Source: Vogesella oryzae
GTDB taxonomy: Bacteria; Pseudomonadota; Gammaproteobacteria; Burkholderiales; Chromobacteriaceae
Direction of reading: 5' to 3'
Assembly (NCBI RefSeq): GCF_902829295.1
Contig: NZ_CADEPL010000028.1
Span: 1 to 37,450, forward strand
DNA length: 37,450 nucleotides
Shown in pieces: positions 15,880 to 24,612 of the stretch. Position numbers and translations under genes: made by a program. Each line of letters starts with the position of its first letter. Positions within the stretch are counted from its first letter, which is position 1. Below the pieces are notes generated by a model. The model was not told the DNA's origin. It saw only the letters and a program-made list of their open reading frames with translations, and ran no database searches.

Positions 15880-16728
15880 GTGCGTGACCGCTTGGCCGTA
15901 TTGCCGCAGTACTTGTTGCCGAAACAGGCTTTGACCCGCTTTGCCGGCAGTATTGCCAACGCCAGGGGCGGCGCTGCTACCACGGCATTGATCCGTCGCT
16001 TTATTCAGCGTTACAAGGTCAATATGGCGGAGGCGGCCAACCCCGATCCGGCAAGCTATGCCTCGTTCAACGAATTCTTTACCCGGGAATTGAAGCCGGG
16101 TGTCCGTCCACTGGCTAGCGCGCCGTTCATCTGTCCAGTCGATGGAGCCATCAGCCAGTTTGGGGCCATCAAGCAGGATCAGCTGTTTCAGGCCAAGGGG
16201 CATCATTACTCGACAACCGCGCTGGTGGGGGGGGATAGCCGGTTGGCCGCAGCCTTTGCCGATGGCCATTTCGCCACGATCTATCTCAGCCCGCGTGATT
16301 ATCACCGTATCCACATGCCGTGTGACGGCACACTCAAGCGCATGATTTATGTGCCGGGTGAACTATTCTCGGTGAACCCGACTACTGCCCGTGGCGTGCC
16401 CGGGCTGTTTGCCCGCAACGAACGGGTGGTGTGCGAGTTCGATACCCCGCATGGCCCGATGGCGCTGGTGCTGGTTGGCGCCACCATCGTTGGTAGCATG
16501 GCGACGGTATGGCATGGCGTGGTCAATCCGCCGCGCAGTGGTGAGGTGCGCGAGTGGCGCTACGACGATGGCGCTATTTGCCTGCGCCAGGGCGAGGAAA
16601 TGGGGCGCTTCTTGCTGGGGTCTACCGTGGTATTGCTGTTTCCGCAAAATACCGTGCAATTCAGTGGCGAGTGGGCTGCCGCCAAGCCGGTGCGGCTGGG
16701 TGAAAAAATGGCGGATGCTGCGCAGTAA
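15880..16728 (+). CDS. psd: Phosphatidylserine decarboxylase proenzyme
   Basis: A 282-residue inner-membrane-associated enzyme that makes phosphatidylethanolamine from phosphatidylserine. The proenzyme cuts itself at the LGST motif (FLLGSTVVLLFP), converting Ser248 into the pyruvoyl cofactor; the alpha chain would be the last 35 residues. Other family signatures are SFNEFFTRELKPG, PVDGAISQFG, YLSPRDYHRIHMP and FARNERV. The start is a GTG at 15880 with a GAGGG ribosome-binding site eight to ten bases upstream; no ATG near it would give the conserved N-terminus. Length is typical of the prokaryotic type I enzyme. It is a single-gene unit with its own -10 box and terminator. Two copies of the GCGGCCAAC word occur (16033, 16242). 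Confidence 0.96.
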   Translation: MRDRLAVLPQYLLPKQALTRFAGSIANARGGAATTALIRRFIQRYKVNMAEAANPDPASYASFNEFFTRELKPGVRPLASAPFICPVDGAISQFGAIKQDQLFQAKGHHYSTTALVGGDSRLAAAFADGHFATIYLSPRDYHRIHMPCDGTLKRMIYVPGELFSVNPTTARGVPGLFARNERVVCEFDTPHGPMALVLVGATIVGSMATVWHGVVNPPRSGEVREWRYDDGAICLRQGEEMGRFLLGSTVVLLFPQNTVQFSGEWAAAKPVRLGEKMADAAQ

Positions 16729-16749
16729 GGACGTTTAAATGCCTCGATT

Positions 16750-16775
16750 AAAAAAGCGCCCTGTGGCGCTTTTTT
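16750..16775. terminator. Intrinsic terminator after psd
   Basis: AAAAAAGCGCC (16750-16760), loop CTGT, GGCGCTTTTTT (16765-16775). Poly-T on both strands; 21 bases after the psd stop. Confidence 0.92.
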
Positions 16776-16866
16776 ATTGCCGGTAATGCCCAGCAGGGCT
16801 GTGTCGGTCCGGAGAAGTCGGCACGCAGGTTGCATTCTCTCGCTGAGGCGCACGCGGTGTGGCCAC

Positions 16867-16894
16867 AAAAAAAGCGCCCGACAGGGCGCTTTTT
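16867..16894. terminator. Intrinsic terminator after the first amino-acid-binding protein gene
   Basis: GCGCCC (16874-16879), loop GACA, GGGCGC (16884-16889), flanked by A7 on the left and T5 on the right, so it works on the minus strand for the gene ending at 16908. The stem is similar to, but distinct from, the psd terminator. The 91 bases between the two terminators show nothing else. Confidence 0.92.
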
Positions 16895-16907
16895 CTTTAT
16901 CGGCGCG

Positions 16908-18107
16908 TTACTGCGCTGCCGATGCGGCAACGTTGGCCGCAGGGATGACACCTTTCCAGGTGCCACCTTGCAGCTGATACAGGGTCACGGTGCCGTTTTT
17001 CACATCACCATTGCTTTCGAAGGCGATCGGACCAGTCACGCCCTGCAGTTGGGTTTTGCTGATCTCCGGCAGGAATTTCTTCGGATCGGCCGAACCGGCG
17101 CGCTTCATGGCATCGATCAGCACTTTGGCGGCATCGTAGGTGTACGGTGCGTAAGCCTGGATTTCGCTGCCAAACTTGGCCTTGTACTTGTCGTTGAATG
17201 CGGCAAAGCCCGGCATCAGCTCCTTGGACGCACCGGCGCTGGAAGCATAGGCGCCTTCGGCTGCAGTGCCGGCCAGCTTGGCGAATTCCGCAGTGTTGAC
17301 ACCATCGGCACCCATGAAGCGGGTGGTCATGCCCAGCTTGCGCATCTGCTTCACCAGCGGGCCAGCCTGGGCATCCATGCCGCCGTAGAACAGCAGCTCC
17401 GGCTTGGCGGCCTTCAGGGAAGTGAGGATGGCCATGAAATCAGTGGCGGTGTTGGTGGTGTACTCACGTTTTACGATGGTACCGCCGGCAGCTTCTACTG
17501 CTTTGGCAAAGTCATCGGCCAGACCCTGACCATAGGTGGTACGGTCATCGATGATGGCGATGTTCTTCATCTTCAGCTCGCTGACGGCAAACTTGGCCAG
17601 CGCCTGGCCTTGTTGCAGGTCGTTGGCAATGATGCGGAAGGTGTTGTTATAGCCCTGCTGGGTGAACTTCGGGCTGGTTACCGAACCGGCAACCATCGGA
17701 ATGCCGGCATCGCTGTAGATGCGGGAGGCCGGAATGGCTGCACCGGAAGTCAGGTGGCCGACGACGGCAACCACACCGTTATCGAGGAAGCGCTGGGCAA
17801 CCTGGGTGGCAGTCTTTGGATCGGCCTGATCATCTTCCGACACGACTTCAAAGGTTGCTTTTTCGCCATTCAGGGTTACACCCTCGGCATTGGCTTCATC
17901 GACGGCCAGCTTGACGCCGTTGTCGGCATCACGTCCCCAATGGGCAAACGGGCCGGTCAGCGGGTTGGCCGAACCGATGCGTACCACTTTGCCGGACGCT
18001 GCCGGGGTGGTGGCGCTGGCGTCCTGGCCGGCGGATTGCTGGGAGTTGCCGCAAGCGGCGAGCGTGGCAGCCGCAATGGCAGCCAGAGCAAAATTTGCGA
18101 TTTTCAT
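16908..18107 (-). CDS. Branched-chain amino-acid ABC transporter substrate-binding lipoprotein (copy 1)
   Basis: A 399-residue type I periplasmic binding protein of the LivJ/LivK family. The start at 18107 gives a lipoprotein signal peptide, MKIANF then an alanine-rich core and lipobox LAAC (Cys19), so the protein should be membrane-anchored. Binding-protein signatures include VVRIGSANPLTGPFAHWG, VSEDDQADPK, VVAVVGHLTSGA, IIDDRTTYGQGLA and LLFYGGMDAQAGP. An in-frame ATG ten codons upstream would disrupt the signal peptide. It is a close paralogue of the next gene, with long shared blocks such as KTATQVAQR versus KIGTQVAQR and NTATDF-AILTS. No permease or ATPase gene is adjacent, so the transporter partner is elsewhere. 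The ligand cannot be told from sequence alone. Confidence 0.92.
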   Translation of the reverse strand: MKIANFALAAIAAATLAACGNSQQSAGQDASATTPAASGKVVRIGSANPLTGPFAHWGRDADNGVKLAVDEANAEGVTLNGEKATFEVVSEDDQADPKTATQVAQRFLDNGVVAVVGHLTSGAAIPASRIYSDAGIPMVAGSVTSPKFTQQGYNNTFRIIANDLQQGQALAKFAVSELKMKNIAIIDDRTTYGQGLADDFAKAVEAAGGTIVKREYTTNTATDFMAILTSLKAAKPELLFYGGMDAQAGPLVKQMRKLGMTTRFMGADGVNTAEFAKLAGTAAEGAYASSAGASKELMPGFAAFNDKYKAKFGSEIQAYAPYTYDAAKVLIDAMKRAGSADPKKFLPEISKTQLQGVTGPIAFESNGDVKNGTVTLYQLQGGTWKGVIPAANVAASAAQ

Positions 18108-18332
18108 AGGTAAAGCCGGTCCCTGCTCCTGCATGGGAGCATCAATTTTTGGTTTATGGTGATCTTTGTCAGAGGTCGGGCGCCCTGGTGGGGGCTCGAT
18201 ACTACAGATTCCGGCGACTGCCCGAGGGTGGTGGACTTGCCGGAAAGGAGAACATCGAAAGGATACAATCGACATCGCACTGCAGCATGGTAGCGAGGCA
18301 ATGGCAGAAGTGCAAGATGGCGTAAAAACAAA

Positions 18333-18358
18333 AAAACGGCACCCGAAGGTGCCGTTTT
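18333..18358 (-). terminator. UUCG-tetraloop intrinsic terminator after binding-protein copy 2
   Basis: On the minus strand: CGGCACC, loop TTCG, GGTGCCG, then TTTTTTTGTTTTT. The C(UUCG)G loop is exceptionally stable. It separates the two paralogous genes, so copy 1 needs its own promoter in 18108-18332, where I find no clear one. Confidence 0.93.
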
Positions 18359-18374
18359 GCCAGCAAGCCTGAAC

Positions 18375-19595
18375 TTAGTTGGCTGCGGAGGCCGGAGCTG
18401 CTGCAGCGGCCGGGCCGCCAACGGTGGAAACCACTTCCCACTTGCCGCCCTTAACCTGGTACACGGTTACCGCGCCGTCCTTGATGTCGCCCTTGTCATC
18501 GAAGGCGATCTGGCCGGTTACACCGGTGTAGTTGGTTTTGCCAACTTCCGGCAGGTAGGCTTTCGGATCGGTGGAGCCGGCACGCTTCATGGCGTCAACC
18601 AGTACACGAACTGCATCGTACTCGTACGGAGCATAGATCTGTACTTCGGTGTTGAACTTGGCCTTGAACTTGTCGTTGAAGGCAGCAAAGCCCGGCATCT
18701 TGTCGCGCGGAACGCCGCAGCTGGATGCGTACTGGCCTTCGGAAGCTTCACCTGCCAGCTTCACGAATTCCGGAGTCTGCCAGCCGTCACCACCCATCAG
18801 CTTGGCCTTGATGCCCAGACGCTGCATCTGCTTGGCCAGCGGGCCGGCTTGTGCGTCCATGCCGCCGTAGAAGATCACGTCCGGCTGGGAAGACTTGATG
18901 GAGGTCAGAATGGCGTTGAAGTCGGTAGCAGTGTTGGTGGTGAACTCACGTTTTACAACGGAGGAACCCTTGCCTTTCACGGCTTTCTCGAATTCGTCAG
19001 CCAGGCCCTGACCGTAAGCAGTGCGGTCATCAATGATGGCCACTTTCTTGGCTTTCAGGCCATCAACAGCGAATTCGCCCAGGGCCTTACCCTGTTGTAC
19101 GTCGTTGGCGATAACGCGGAAGGTGGTCTTGTAACCTTGCTTGGTGTAGTCCGGGTTGGTGGCGGACGGGGATATCTGCGGGATGCCGGCATCGGAGTAA
19201 ATCTTGGAAGCCGGGATGGTGGTGCCGGAGTTCAGGTGGCCGACAACGCCGACAACACCCGCGTCAACCAAACGCTGGGCAACCTGGGTGCCGATTTTCG
19301 GGTCGGCTTGGTCATCTTCGGAGACCAGTTCGAACTTGACTTTCTTGCCGCCGATTTCCACGCCTTCGGCGTTCAGGTCTTCGATAGCCAGTTTAGCGCC
19401 AAACTCGTTGTCCTTACCCAAGTGGGCAATCGGACCGGTCATCGGCGAAACCTGGCCGATTTTTACCACGGTTTCGCTTTCAGCGCCGGCTGCAGCAGCG
19501 GATGCATCACCTGCCGGGGCTTGTTCTTTGTTACCGCAAGCGGTCAGTGCGATGGCGGCAGCTGCAAAAAGGCTCAGACGAGCAAATTTATTCAT
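18375..19595 (-). CDS. Branched-chain amino-acid ABC transporter substrate-binding lipoprotein (copy 2)
   Basis: A 406-residue LivJ/LivK-type binding protein. ATG 19595 is preceded by AGGGGAAA and gives MNKFARLSLF, a short hydrophobic core and lipobox LTAC (Cys20). Family signatures are VVKIGQVSPMTGPIAHLG, VSEDDQADPKIGTQVAQRLV, GVVGHLNSGTT, IIDDRTAYGQGLADEF and VIFYGGMDAQAGP. It differs from copy 1 in the region YASSCGVPRDKMPG (copy 1: YASSAGASKELMPG), close to the ligand cleft hinge, suggesting a somewhat different specificity. It has a perfect -35 and near-perfect -10 promoter at 19670-19699 and its own terminator, so it looks highly expressed, as is common for such binding proteins. No exact GCGGCCAAC word occurs in it. 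Confidence 0.93.
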   Translation of the reverse strand: MNKFARLSLFAAAAIALTACGNKEQAPAGDASAAAAGAESETVVKIGQVSPMTGPIAHLGKDNEFGAKLAIEDLNAEGVEIGGKKVKFELVSEDDQADPKIGTQVAQRLVDAGVVGVVGHLNSGTTIPASKIYSDAGIPQISPSATNPDYTKQGYKTTFRVIANDVQQGKALGEFAVDGLKAKKVAIIDDRTAYGQGLADEFEKAVKGKGSSVVKREFTTNTATDFNAILTSIKSSQPDVIFYGGMDAQAGPLAKQMQRLGIKAKLMGGDGWQTPEFVKLAGEASEGQYASSCGVPRDKMPGFAAFNDKFKAKFNTEVQIYAPYEYDAVRVLVDAMKRAGSTDPKAYLPEVGKTNYTGVTGQIAFDDKGDIKDGAVTVYQVKGGKWEVVSTVGGPAAAAAPASAAN

Positions 19596-19669
19596 CTTGT
19601 GTTTCCCCTGATCTTAAGTCTGTGACTTGGTAAACCTGCTTGGCATCTTGTGGATGAGCAGTTGCGGCG

Positions 19670-19699
19670 ATTATGCGGAGGGCCTTTTCCGAGTGTCAA
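19670..19699 (-). promoter_or_regulatory. Strong sigma70-type promoter for binding-protein copy 2
   Basis: On the minus strand TTGACA (19699-19694), 18-base spacer, CATAAT (19675-19670). The leader to the ATG at 19595 is about 70 bases and ends in a good AGGGG ribosome-binding site. Confidence 0.75.
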
Positions 19700-19862
19700 T
19701 GAATGTTGGCTCTTGCTGGAGCTTTGTATTTACATTGCGATGTCGCTGTCTGTCGTGCTGCATTGCCGCATGCACCAAGGAAAATCGGCTTGCGCCAGCA
19801 TTCTGTTCATAAACGAACAATGGCGCCCCGTATTGGTGCGCCATTGTGAAAAAATCGGCCAT
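19671..19862 (-). CDS. Doubtful 63-codon open frame directly after hemH
   Basis: An open frame starts five bases after the hemH stop and reads MADFFTMAHQYGAPLFVYEQ at its N-terminus, which loosely resembles the YGTPLYVY start of PLP-dependent decarboxylases such as LysA. The rest shows no resemblance, the base composition is poorer in G+C at third positions than neighbouring genes, and it ends inside the promoter of the next gene. It could be a decayed remnant or chance. A hairpin (19818-19826 with 19838-19846) lies inside it without a T tail. The rest of 19596-19867 holds only the promoter described separately. Confidence 0.2.
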   Translation of the reverse strand: MADFFTMAHQYGAPLFVYEQNAGASRFSLVHAAMQHDRQRHRNVNTKLQQEPTFIDTRKRPSA

Positions 19863-19867
19863 TTCTT

Positions 19868-20950
19868 TTATTGTTTTGCGCCACAGGCTCGGGCACGAAG
19901 TTGTCTCATATTTGCATCGTCAGGTGTTGTTATCCAGCCACCAAGGTTGGCCGTGACCAATTCCGCCATGGCGGCAATCCAGTCGGCACGCTCGTTGAGG
20001 CAAGGAATATAGCGATATTCCTTGCCTCCACTGGACAAGAAGAGGTCTCTGCCTTCGATGGCGATTTCTTCGAGTGTTTCAAGGCAGTCTCCGGCGAAAC
20101 CGGGGCAAATTGTGTCAATTTTGGCCACACCTTGTTTCGCAAGCGAACCAAGAACGTCGAAGGTGTAGGGCTTCAGCCATTCCGCCTTGCCGAAACGACT
20201 CTGGAAGCACACGACATAATCATCGCTGGACAATTGCAGGGCTTCGGCCAGTAGTCGTCCGGTCTTCTGGCATTCGCAGTGGTAGGGGTCGCCCTTGTCC
20301 AGGGTGTAGCGCGGTACGCCATGAAAACTCATCACCAGCTTGTCGCCACGGCCATTTTTTTGCCAGTGTTCGCGCACGCTGCTAGCAAGCGCCGCGATAT
20401 AGCCCGGGTGGTCGTGGTAATGACGGATGGTGCGCACCTCCGGCAAGTTGCGAAGCTTCAGCAGGGTGCGGAACACTTCGTCATGGGCGGTGCCGCTGGA
20501 GGAGGCGGCGTATTGCGGGTACAGCGGCAGCACCAGCAGGCGCTCCATACCGGCGGCACGCATTTTCTGGATCACGCTCTCGACCGAGGGTTGGCCGTAG
20601 CGCATGGCAAATTCCACCATCACTTGCTGCCCCTGCATGCCCAGCAGCCCCTTGAGCAAACTGGCCTGCTTGCGGGTGTGAACCATCAGCGGCGAGCCTT
20701 CCTTGCTCCAGATGCTGGCATATTTCTCGGCGCTTTTTTTGGGGCGCAGGTTCAGGATGATGCCGTTAAGGATCAACCACCAAATGGCGCGAGGGATTTC
20801 CACTACGCGCGGATCGGACAGGAACTGTTTGAGGTAAGGGCGCAGCGCCTTGGCGGTAGGTGCTTCCGGAGTGCCCAGGTTCAGCAATAGAACACCAGTT
20901 TTCGGCGTGTAGCTGTGGCTGAATTCAGGTTCTTGCAGATAACGGGACAT
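19868..20950 (-). CDS. hemH: Ferrochelatase
   Basis: A 360-residue enzyme that inserts Fe2+ into protoporphyrin IX, the last step of haem synthesis, at the cytoplasmic membrane face. Signatures: [14 protein letters not shown] at the N-terminus, [14 protein letters not shown], the catalytic histidine in [24 protein letters not shown], and [15 protein letters not shown] with the metal-path Glu residues. Length is typical for proteobacterial ferrochelatases. It lies 73 bases downstream of ftsK on the same strand and may be cotranscribed with it. It carries no exact GCGGCCAAC word, but one-mismatch forms (GTTGGCCGT) occur near 19945 and 20593. Haem supply links loosely to the cbb3 oxidase assembly genes elsewhere in the window. 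Confidence 0.96.
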   Translation of the reverse strand: MSRYLQEPEFSHSYTPKTGVLLLNLGTPEAPTAKALRPYLKQFLSDPRVVEIPRAIWWLILNGIILNLRPKKSAEKYASIWSKEGSPLMVHTRKQASLLKGLLGMQGQQVMVEFAMRYGQPSVESVIQKMRAAGMERLLVLPLYPQYAASSSGTAHDEVFRTLLKLRNLPEVRTIRHYHDHPGYIAALASSVREHWQKNGRGDKLVMSFHGVPRYTLDKGDPYHCECQKTGRLLAEALQLSSDDYVVCFQSRFGKAEWLKPYTFDVLGSLAKQGVAKIDTICPGFAGDCLETLEEIAIEGRDLFLSSGGKEYRYIPCLNERADWIAAMAELVTANLGGWITTPDDANMRQLRARACGAKQ

Positions 20951-21023
20951 GGCGTTTCCAGTCAGGTGTTATGAGCGCAGGCAGCAGGTTGGCTGCAAGG
21001 GGCGGCACGCTGCCGCACGCAGG

Positions 21024-23324
21024 TTACTCTTCTCGTGCCGGTACCAGTACCGAACGGTTGCCGTTGGTTTCCATCGCGGAGACGATGCCGCTGGCTTCCA
21101 TTTGTTCGATCAGACGCGCGGCACGGTTATAGCCGATACGTAGCTGGCGCTGTACCGACGAAATCGACGCTTTGCGGGTCTTGAGTACGATGGCGACGGC
21201 CTCGTCGTATAGCGGATCAGCTTCGCCGTCGCTACCGCCACTGGCGATGCCGCCTTCAACGCCGGCATCTTCACCCTCACTGGTGCCGCTGAGGATGCCA
21301 TCGATATAGTCCGGTTCGCCGGTAGTCTTGAGGAACTCCACCACCTGGTGTACTTCGTCGTCGGCGACAAAGGCGCCATGCACGCGCAGCGGGTAGCCGG
21401 TGCCTGGCGGCAGGTACAGCATGTCACCTTGCCCCAGCAGGGTCTCGGCGCCCATCTGGTCCAGAATCGTCCGGCTGTCGATCTTGCTGGAAACCTGGAA
21501 GGCAATTCGGGTCGGAATGTTGGCCTTGATCAGGCCGGTGATCACGTCCACCGACGGCCGCTGGGTGGCGAGGATCAGGTGAATGCCGGCGGCGCGCGCC
21601 TTTTGCGCCAGGCGGGCAATCAACTCTTCGATCTTCTTGCCGGCCACCATCATCAGGTCGGCCAGTTCGTCGATCACCACCACGATCAGCGGCAGGGTAT
21701 CGAGCGGCTCCGGCATGTCCGGCGTCAGGCTGAACGGATTGGGGATCTTCTCGCCGCTTTTTTCGGCGTCACGAATCTTCTGATTGAAGCCGGCAAGGTT
21801 ACGCACGCCCAGTTTGGACATCAGCCGGTAGCGGCGCTCCATCTCACCGACACACCAGTTCAGCGCGTTGGCGGCCTGCTTCATGTCGGTGACCACCGGT
21901 GCCAGCAGGTGCGGGATGCCTTCGTACACCGACAATTCCAGCATTTTCGGGTCCACCATGATCAGGCGAGCCTCTTTGGGCGTGGCCTTGTACAGCACCG
22001 ACAGAATCATGGCATTGATGGCCACCGATTTACCGGAGCCGGTGGTGCCGGCTACCAGCACGTGCGGCATCTTGGCGAGGTCGGCGGATACCGGCTGGCC
22101 GGCAATGTCCTTGCCCAGCGCCATCGCCAGTCGCGAGCCCATGTTCTGGTAGCCTTCGGAACCGACGATTTCCGATAGCCGCACAATCTGTCGTTTCGGG
22201 TTGGGCAGTTCCAGACCCATATAGGTCTTGCCGGGAATGGTTTCCACCACGCGGATCGACACCAGACTCAGCGCCCGGGCCAGATCCTTCATCAGGTTGA
22301 CGATCTGCGCGCCTTTGACGCCCACCGCCGGTTCGATCTCGTAGCGGGTGATGACTGGGCCGGGATAGGCGGCAATCACCTTCACGTCCACGCCGAAATC
22401 AGCCAGCTTGCGTTCGATCAGGCGCGAGGTGTACTCGACGGTTTCTGCCGATACCGGTTCGGCTTGCTCTTTCGGTGCGGCCAACAGTGCCAGGCCGGGC
22501 AGGGTATCGTCGCCGGGAGCGGCAAACAGCGATTGTTGTACCGGTTTGGTCGCCTTGGGAGAAACCGGCACTTCCAGTACCGGAGATTCGATGCGTACCG
22601 GTGGTTTCTCCTCGATTTTCTTTTTCTCGCTGACGACTTTTTCTTCGCGCTGCTGCGCTACTTCACGGCCGATTTCACGGTCGCGGCGCGCTTGCCAGGC
22701 TTGCCAGCCACGTACCACGCCGTCTTCCAGCAGGCCGCCGATGCGCTCCATCAGGTTAAGCCATGACAAACCGGTGAACAGCGAAATGCCGATGGCCGCC
22801 AGCACCAGCAAGAGCAGGCTGGCGCCGGTGGCGCCGAAAGCATGGGCGCTGCCATTACCCAGCGCCTTGCCCAGCAGTCCGCCGGCACCAGCCGGCAGCG
22901 ACAGCAATTTACTGCTTAGCACCAGGTGTTCCAGGCTGGCAAAGCCGATCAGGGTCAGCATGAAACCGATCAGCGCCGGCCAGGTGAGCGGGCCTTCATC
23001 GAAATCGGTCTGCTCGATGCGGCGATATCCCCATACGATGGCAAACAGGCAGAAGCCGACCAGCAGCCAGGCCGAGTAGCCAAACAGATACAGCAGGATG
23101 TCGGCCATCCAGGCGCCAAACACGCCGCCGTAGTTGCGGATGGTAGGGTCGGCGGAGCTGTGCGACCACGACGGGTCGGCCGCGGAATAGCTGGCCAGCG
23201 TCAGCACCAGATAGACGGCAGACACCGCCAGCAGCAGCCACCACGCCTCGCGGATCAGTCCGGCAAGCTTGGGGGGCAGCGGTTGGGTGTTGCGAACGAC
23301 GGCTTTACGCTTGAACAGGCGCAT
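21024..23324 (-). CDS. ftsK: DNA translocase FtsK
   Basis: A 766-residue septal DNA pump that clears and aligns chromosome termini for XerCD resolution at division. N-terminal membrane helices (about residues 25-45, 70-100, 115-135, 165-190) anchor it; a short linker rich in Lys/Glu (220-300) follows, far shorter than in E. coli FtsK. The motor has Walker A GTTGSGKS (426-433) and Walker B in [14 protein letters not shown]. The C-terminal winged-helix gamma domain ([34 protein letters not shown]) reads polar chromosomal words (KOPS). A TATAAT box at 23356-23361 precedes it. Length agrees with the compact betaproteobacterial FtsK. One GCGGCCAAC word is in the linker region (22477). Confidence 0.96.
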   Translation of the reverse strand: MRLFKRKAVVRNTQPLPPKLAGLIREAWWLLLAVSAVYLVLTLASYSAADPSWSHSSADPTIRNYGGVFGAWMADILLYLFGYSAWLLVGFCLFAIVWGYRRIEQTDFDEGPLTWPALIGFMLTLIGFASLEHLVLSSKLLSLPAGAGGLLGKALGNGSAHAFGATGASLLLLVLAAIGISLFTGLSWLNLMERIGGLLEDGVVRGWQAWQARRDREIGREVAQQREEKVVSEKKKIEEKPPVRIESPVLEVPVSPKATKPVQQSLFAAPGDDTLPGLALLAAPKEQAEPVSAETVEYTSRLIERKLADFGVDVKVIAAYPGPVITRYEIEPAVGVKGAQIVNLMKDLARALSLVSIRVVETIPGKTYMGLELPNPKRQIVRLSEIVGSEGYQNMGSRLAMALGKDIAGQPVSADLAKMPHVLVAGTTGSGKSVAINAMILSVLYKATPKEARLIMVDPKMLELSVYEGIPHLLAPVVTDMKQAANALNWCVGEMERRYRLMSKLGVRNLAGFNQKIRDAEKSGEKIPNPFSLTPDMPEPLDTLPLIVVVIDELADLMMVAGKKIEELIARLAQKARAAGIHLILATQRPSVDVITGLIKANIPTRIAFQVSSKIDSRTILDQMGAETLLGQGDMLYLPPGTGYPLRVHGAFVADDEVHQVVEFLKTTGEPDYIDGILSGTSEGEDAGVEGGIASGGSDGEADPLYDEAVAIVLKTRKASISSVQRQLRIGYNRAARLIEQMEASGIVSAMETNGNRSVLVPAREE

Positions 23325-23355
23325 TGATTTTGAATAAGTTGGGTGTCAGCCGCGC

Positions 23356-23361
23356 ATTATA
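23356..23361 (-). promoter_or_regulatory. Consensus -10 box upstream of ftsK
   Basis: TATAAT on the minus strand, 31 bases before the ftsK ATG. A TTGTAC further upstream is too close to be its -35, so the -35 match is weak. The ftsK ATG has no clear ribosome-binding site. Confidence 0.45.
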
Positions 23362-23451
23362 TCGGCAAACGTACAATTTTTTGGCGGACAACGGCTGCCG
23401 GAGCCGTCAGGGGCGTGATTCTGCAGTTGCTGACGCCGCGAACAGTGCCTT

Positions 23452-24561
23452 TCAGCGTGGATAGAGTGCACCAAGGACGCGCAAGCCGGCCGCGCCGGTG
23501 ACCTCCGGCAGATTGCCGGATTCCCGCAGCAGGAAGCGCCTCCCCAGCCAGGCAAAGGCGGCCGCCTCCACCTGCTGCGCCGGCAGCCCCAGCACATCGG
23601 TGGCGGCGATACGCAGTTGCGGTAGCAACGCGGCCAGTTGCCGACACAGTTGCGTGTTGCGCGCGCCGCCGCCACACAGGTACAGCTCGCGGGTCTGTGG
23701 CGCGAAGTGGCGGATGGCGTCGGCAATGCTGTGCGTCGTCAGTGCCAGCAAGGTGGCCTGCACGTTGGCCGCATCAATATCGCCATGTTGTAGGCGGAAG
23801 CGCTCCAGCCGCTCTGCCAGCCACTCCATGCTGAACAGGTCGCGGCCGGTGCTCTTGGGAACGTCTGCGGCGAAGTAGGGCTCGGCCAACAGGATATCGA
23901 GCAGTTGCGCATTGCACTGGCCACTGGCCGCCCAGGCGCCGTCGGCATCGTAACTTACGCCCAGGTGATGGCGGATCCAGGCATCCAGCAGCATGTTACC
24001 AGGGCCGGTGTCGAAGCCGATTACCGGCGCATCCGGCTGTAGCCGGGTCAGGTTGGCGATGCCGCCGATATTGAGGATGGCCCGCGCAATGCCGGCATCG
24101 GCGAACATTGCCTGGTGGAACGCCGGCACCAACGGTGCGCCCTGGCCGCCGGCGGCCACGTCGCGGCTGCGCAGATCGCCGATGACGTCGATACCGGTCA
24201 ACTCGGCCAGCAGTGCGTGATTGCCGATCTGCAGGGTATAGCCGGCTTGCGGTGCATGGCGGATGGTCTGGCCGTGGCAGGCAACGGCCTGGACGTCCTC
24301 GGCTTTGAGTTGGCAGGCGGCGAGCGCAGCATGCACTGCATCGGCGTACAGTCGCGCCAGCTGGTTGCCTAGCCGGGCGCTGCGGTCCAGCTCGTTTTCC
24401 CCGATTTGCTGCAGCGCCAGCACCTGTTCGCATACCGATGGCGGGTAGGGCACAAATGCCTCGCCCAGCAACTGCATGCTGTCAGCGTCAAATTGCACGA
24501 CCACCGCGTCGACACCGTCCAGACTGGTGCCGGACATCAAACCGATAAAAATTGCAGACAT
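23452..24561 (-). CDS. anmK: Anhydro-N-acetylmuramic acid kinase
   Basis: A 369-residue cytoplasmic kinase that opens the anhydro ring and phosphorylates 1,6-anhydro-MurNAc, a step of peptidoglycan recycling. Motifs are FIGLMSGTSLDGVDAVV at the N-terminus, ACHGQTIRH, IGDLRSRDVAAGGQGAPLVPAFH, ILNIGGIANLT and GFDTGPGNML, then the C-terminal LYLCGGGARNTQL ATP-site segment. Length is normal (about 365-370). It follows the M23 peptidase gene, whose terminator hairpin ends only two bases from the anmK ATG, so the hairpin would also cover the ribosome-binding region. It supports recycling of the products of the Slt-type transglycosylase at 2140-4023. The GCGGCCAAC word is at 23764. Confidence 0.95.
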   Translation of the reverse strand: MSAIFIGLMSGTSLDGVDAVVVQFDADSMQLLGEAFVPYPPSVCEQVLALQQIGENELDRSARLGNQLARLYADAVHAALAACQLKAEDVQAVACHGQTIRHAPQAGYTLQIGNHALLAELTGIDVIGDLRSRDVAAGGQGAPLVPAFHQAMFADAGIARAILNIGGIANLTRLQPDAPVIGFDTGPGNMLLDAWIRHHLGVSYDADGAWAASGQCNAQLLDILLAEPYFAADVPKSTGRDLFSMEWLAERLERFRLQHGDIDAANVQATLLALTTHSIADAIRHFAPQTRELYLCGGGARNTQLCRQLAALLPQLRIAATDVLGLPAQQVEAAAFAWLGRRFLLRESGNLPEVTGAAGLRVLGALYPR

Positions 24562-24562
24562 G

Positions 24563-24595
24563 AAAAACCCTGGCAGGAAAATCGCTGCCAGGGTT
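24563..24595 (-). terminator. Hairpin with T tract between the M23 peptidase gene and anmK
   Basis: Arms AACCCTGGCAG (24566-24576) and CTGCCAGGGTT (24585-24595) around GAAAATCG; on the minus strand it runs into TTTTT and then the anmK ATG at 24561. It looks like an intrinsic terminator for the upstream gene, but its distal arm contains the only AGGG near the anmK start, so it could also hide that ribosome-binding site. Confidence 0.75.
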
Positions 24596-24612
24596 GTCGG
24601 GGTGCCGCCGGA

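Noticed and set aside
16830-19625. Long plus-strand open frames of 427 and 422 codons
   Set aside because: Antisense to the two lipoprotein binding-protein genes; the similarity between the two frames only mirrors the paralogy of the real genes.
19818-19846. Hairpin downstream of hemH as a terminator
   Set aside because: The T-rich run precedes the stem on the minus strand and does not follow it, and the loop is 11 bases.
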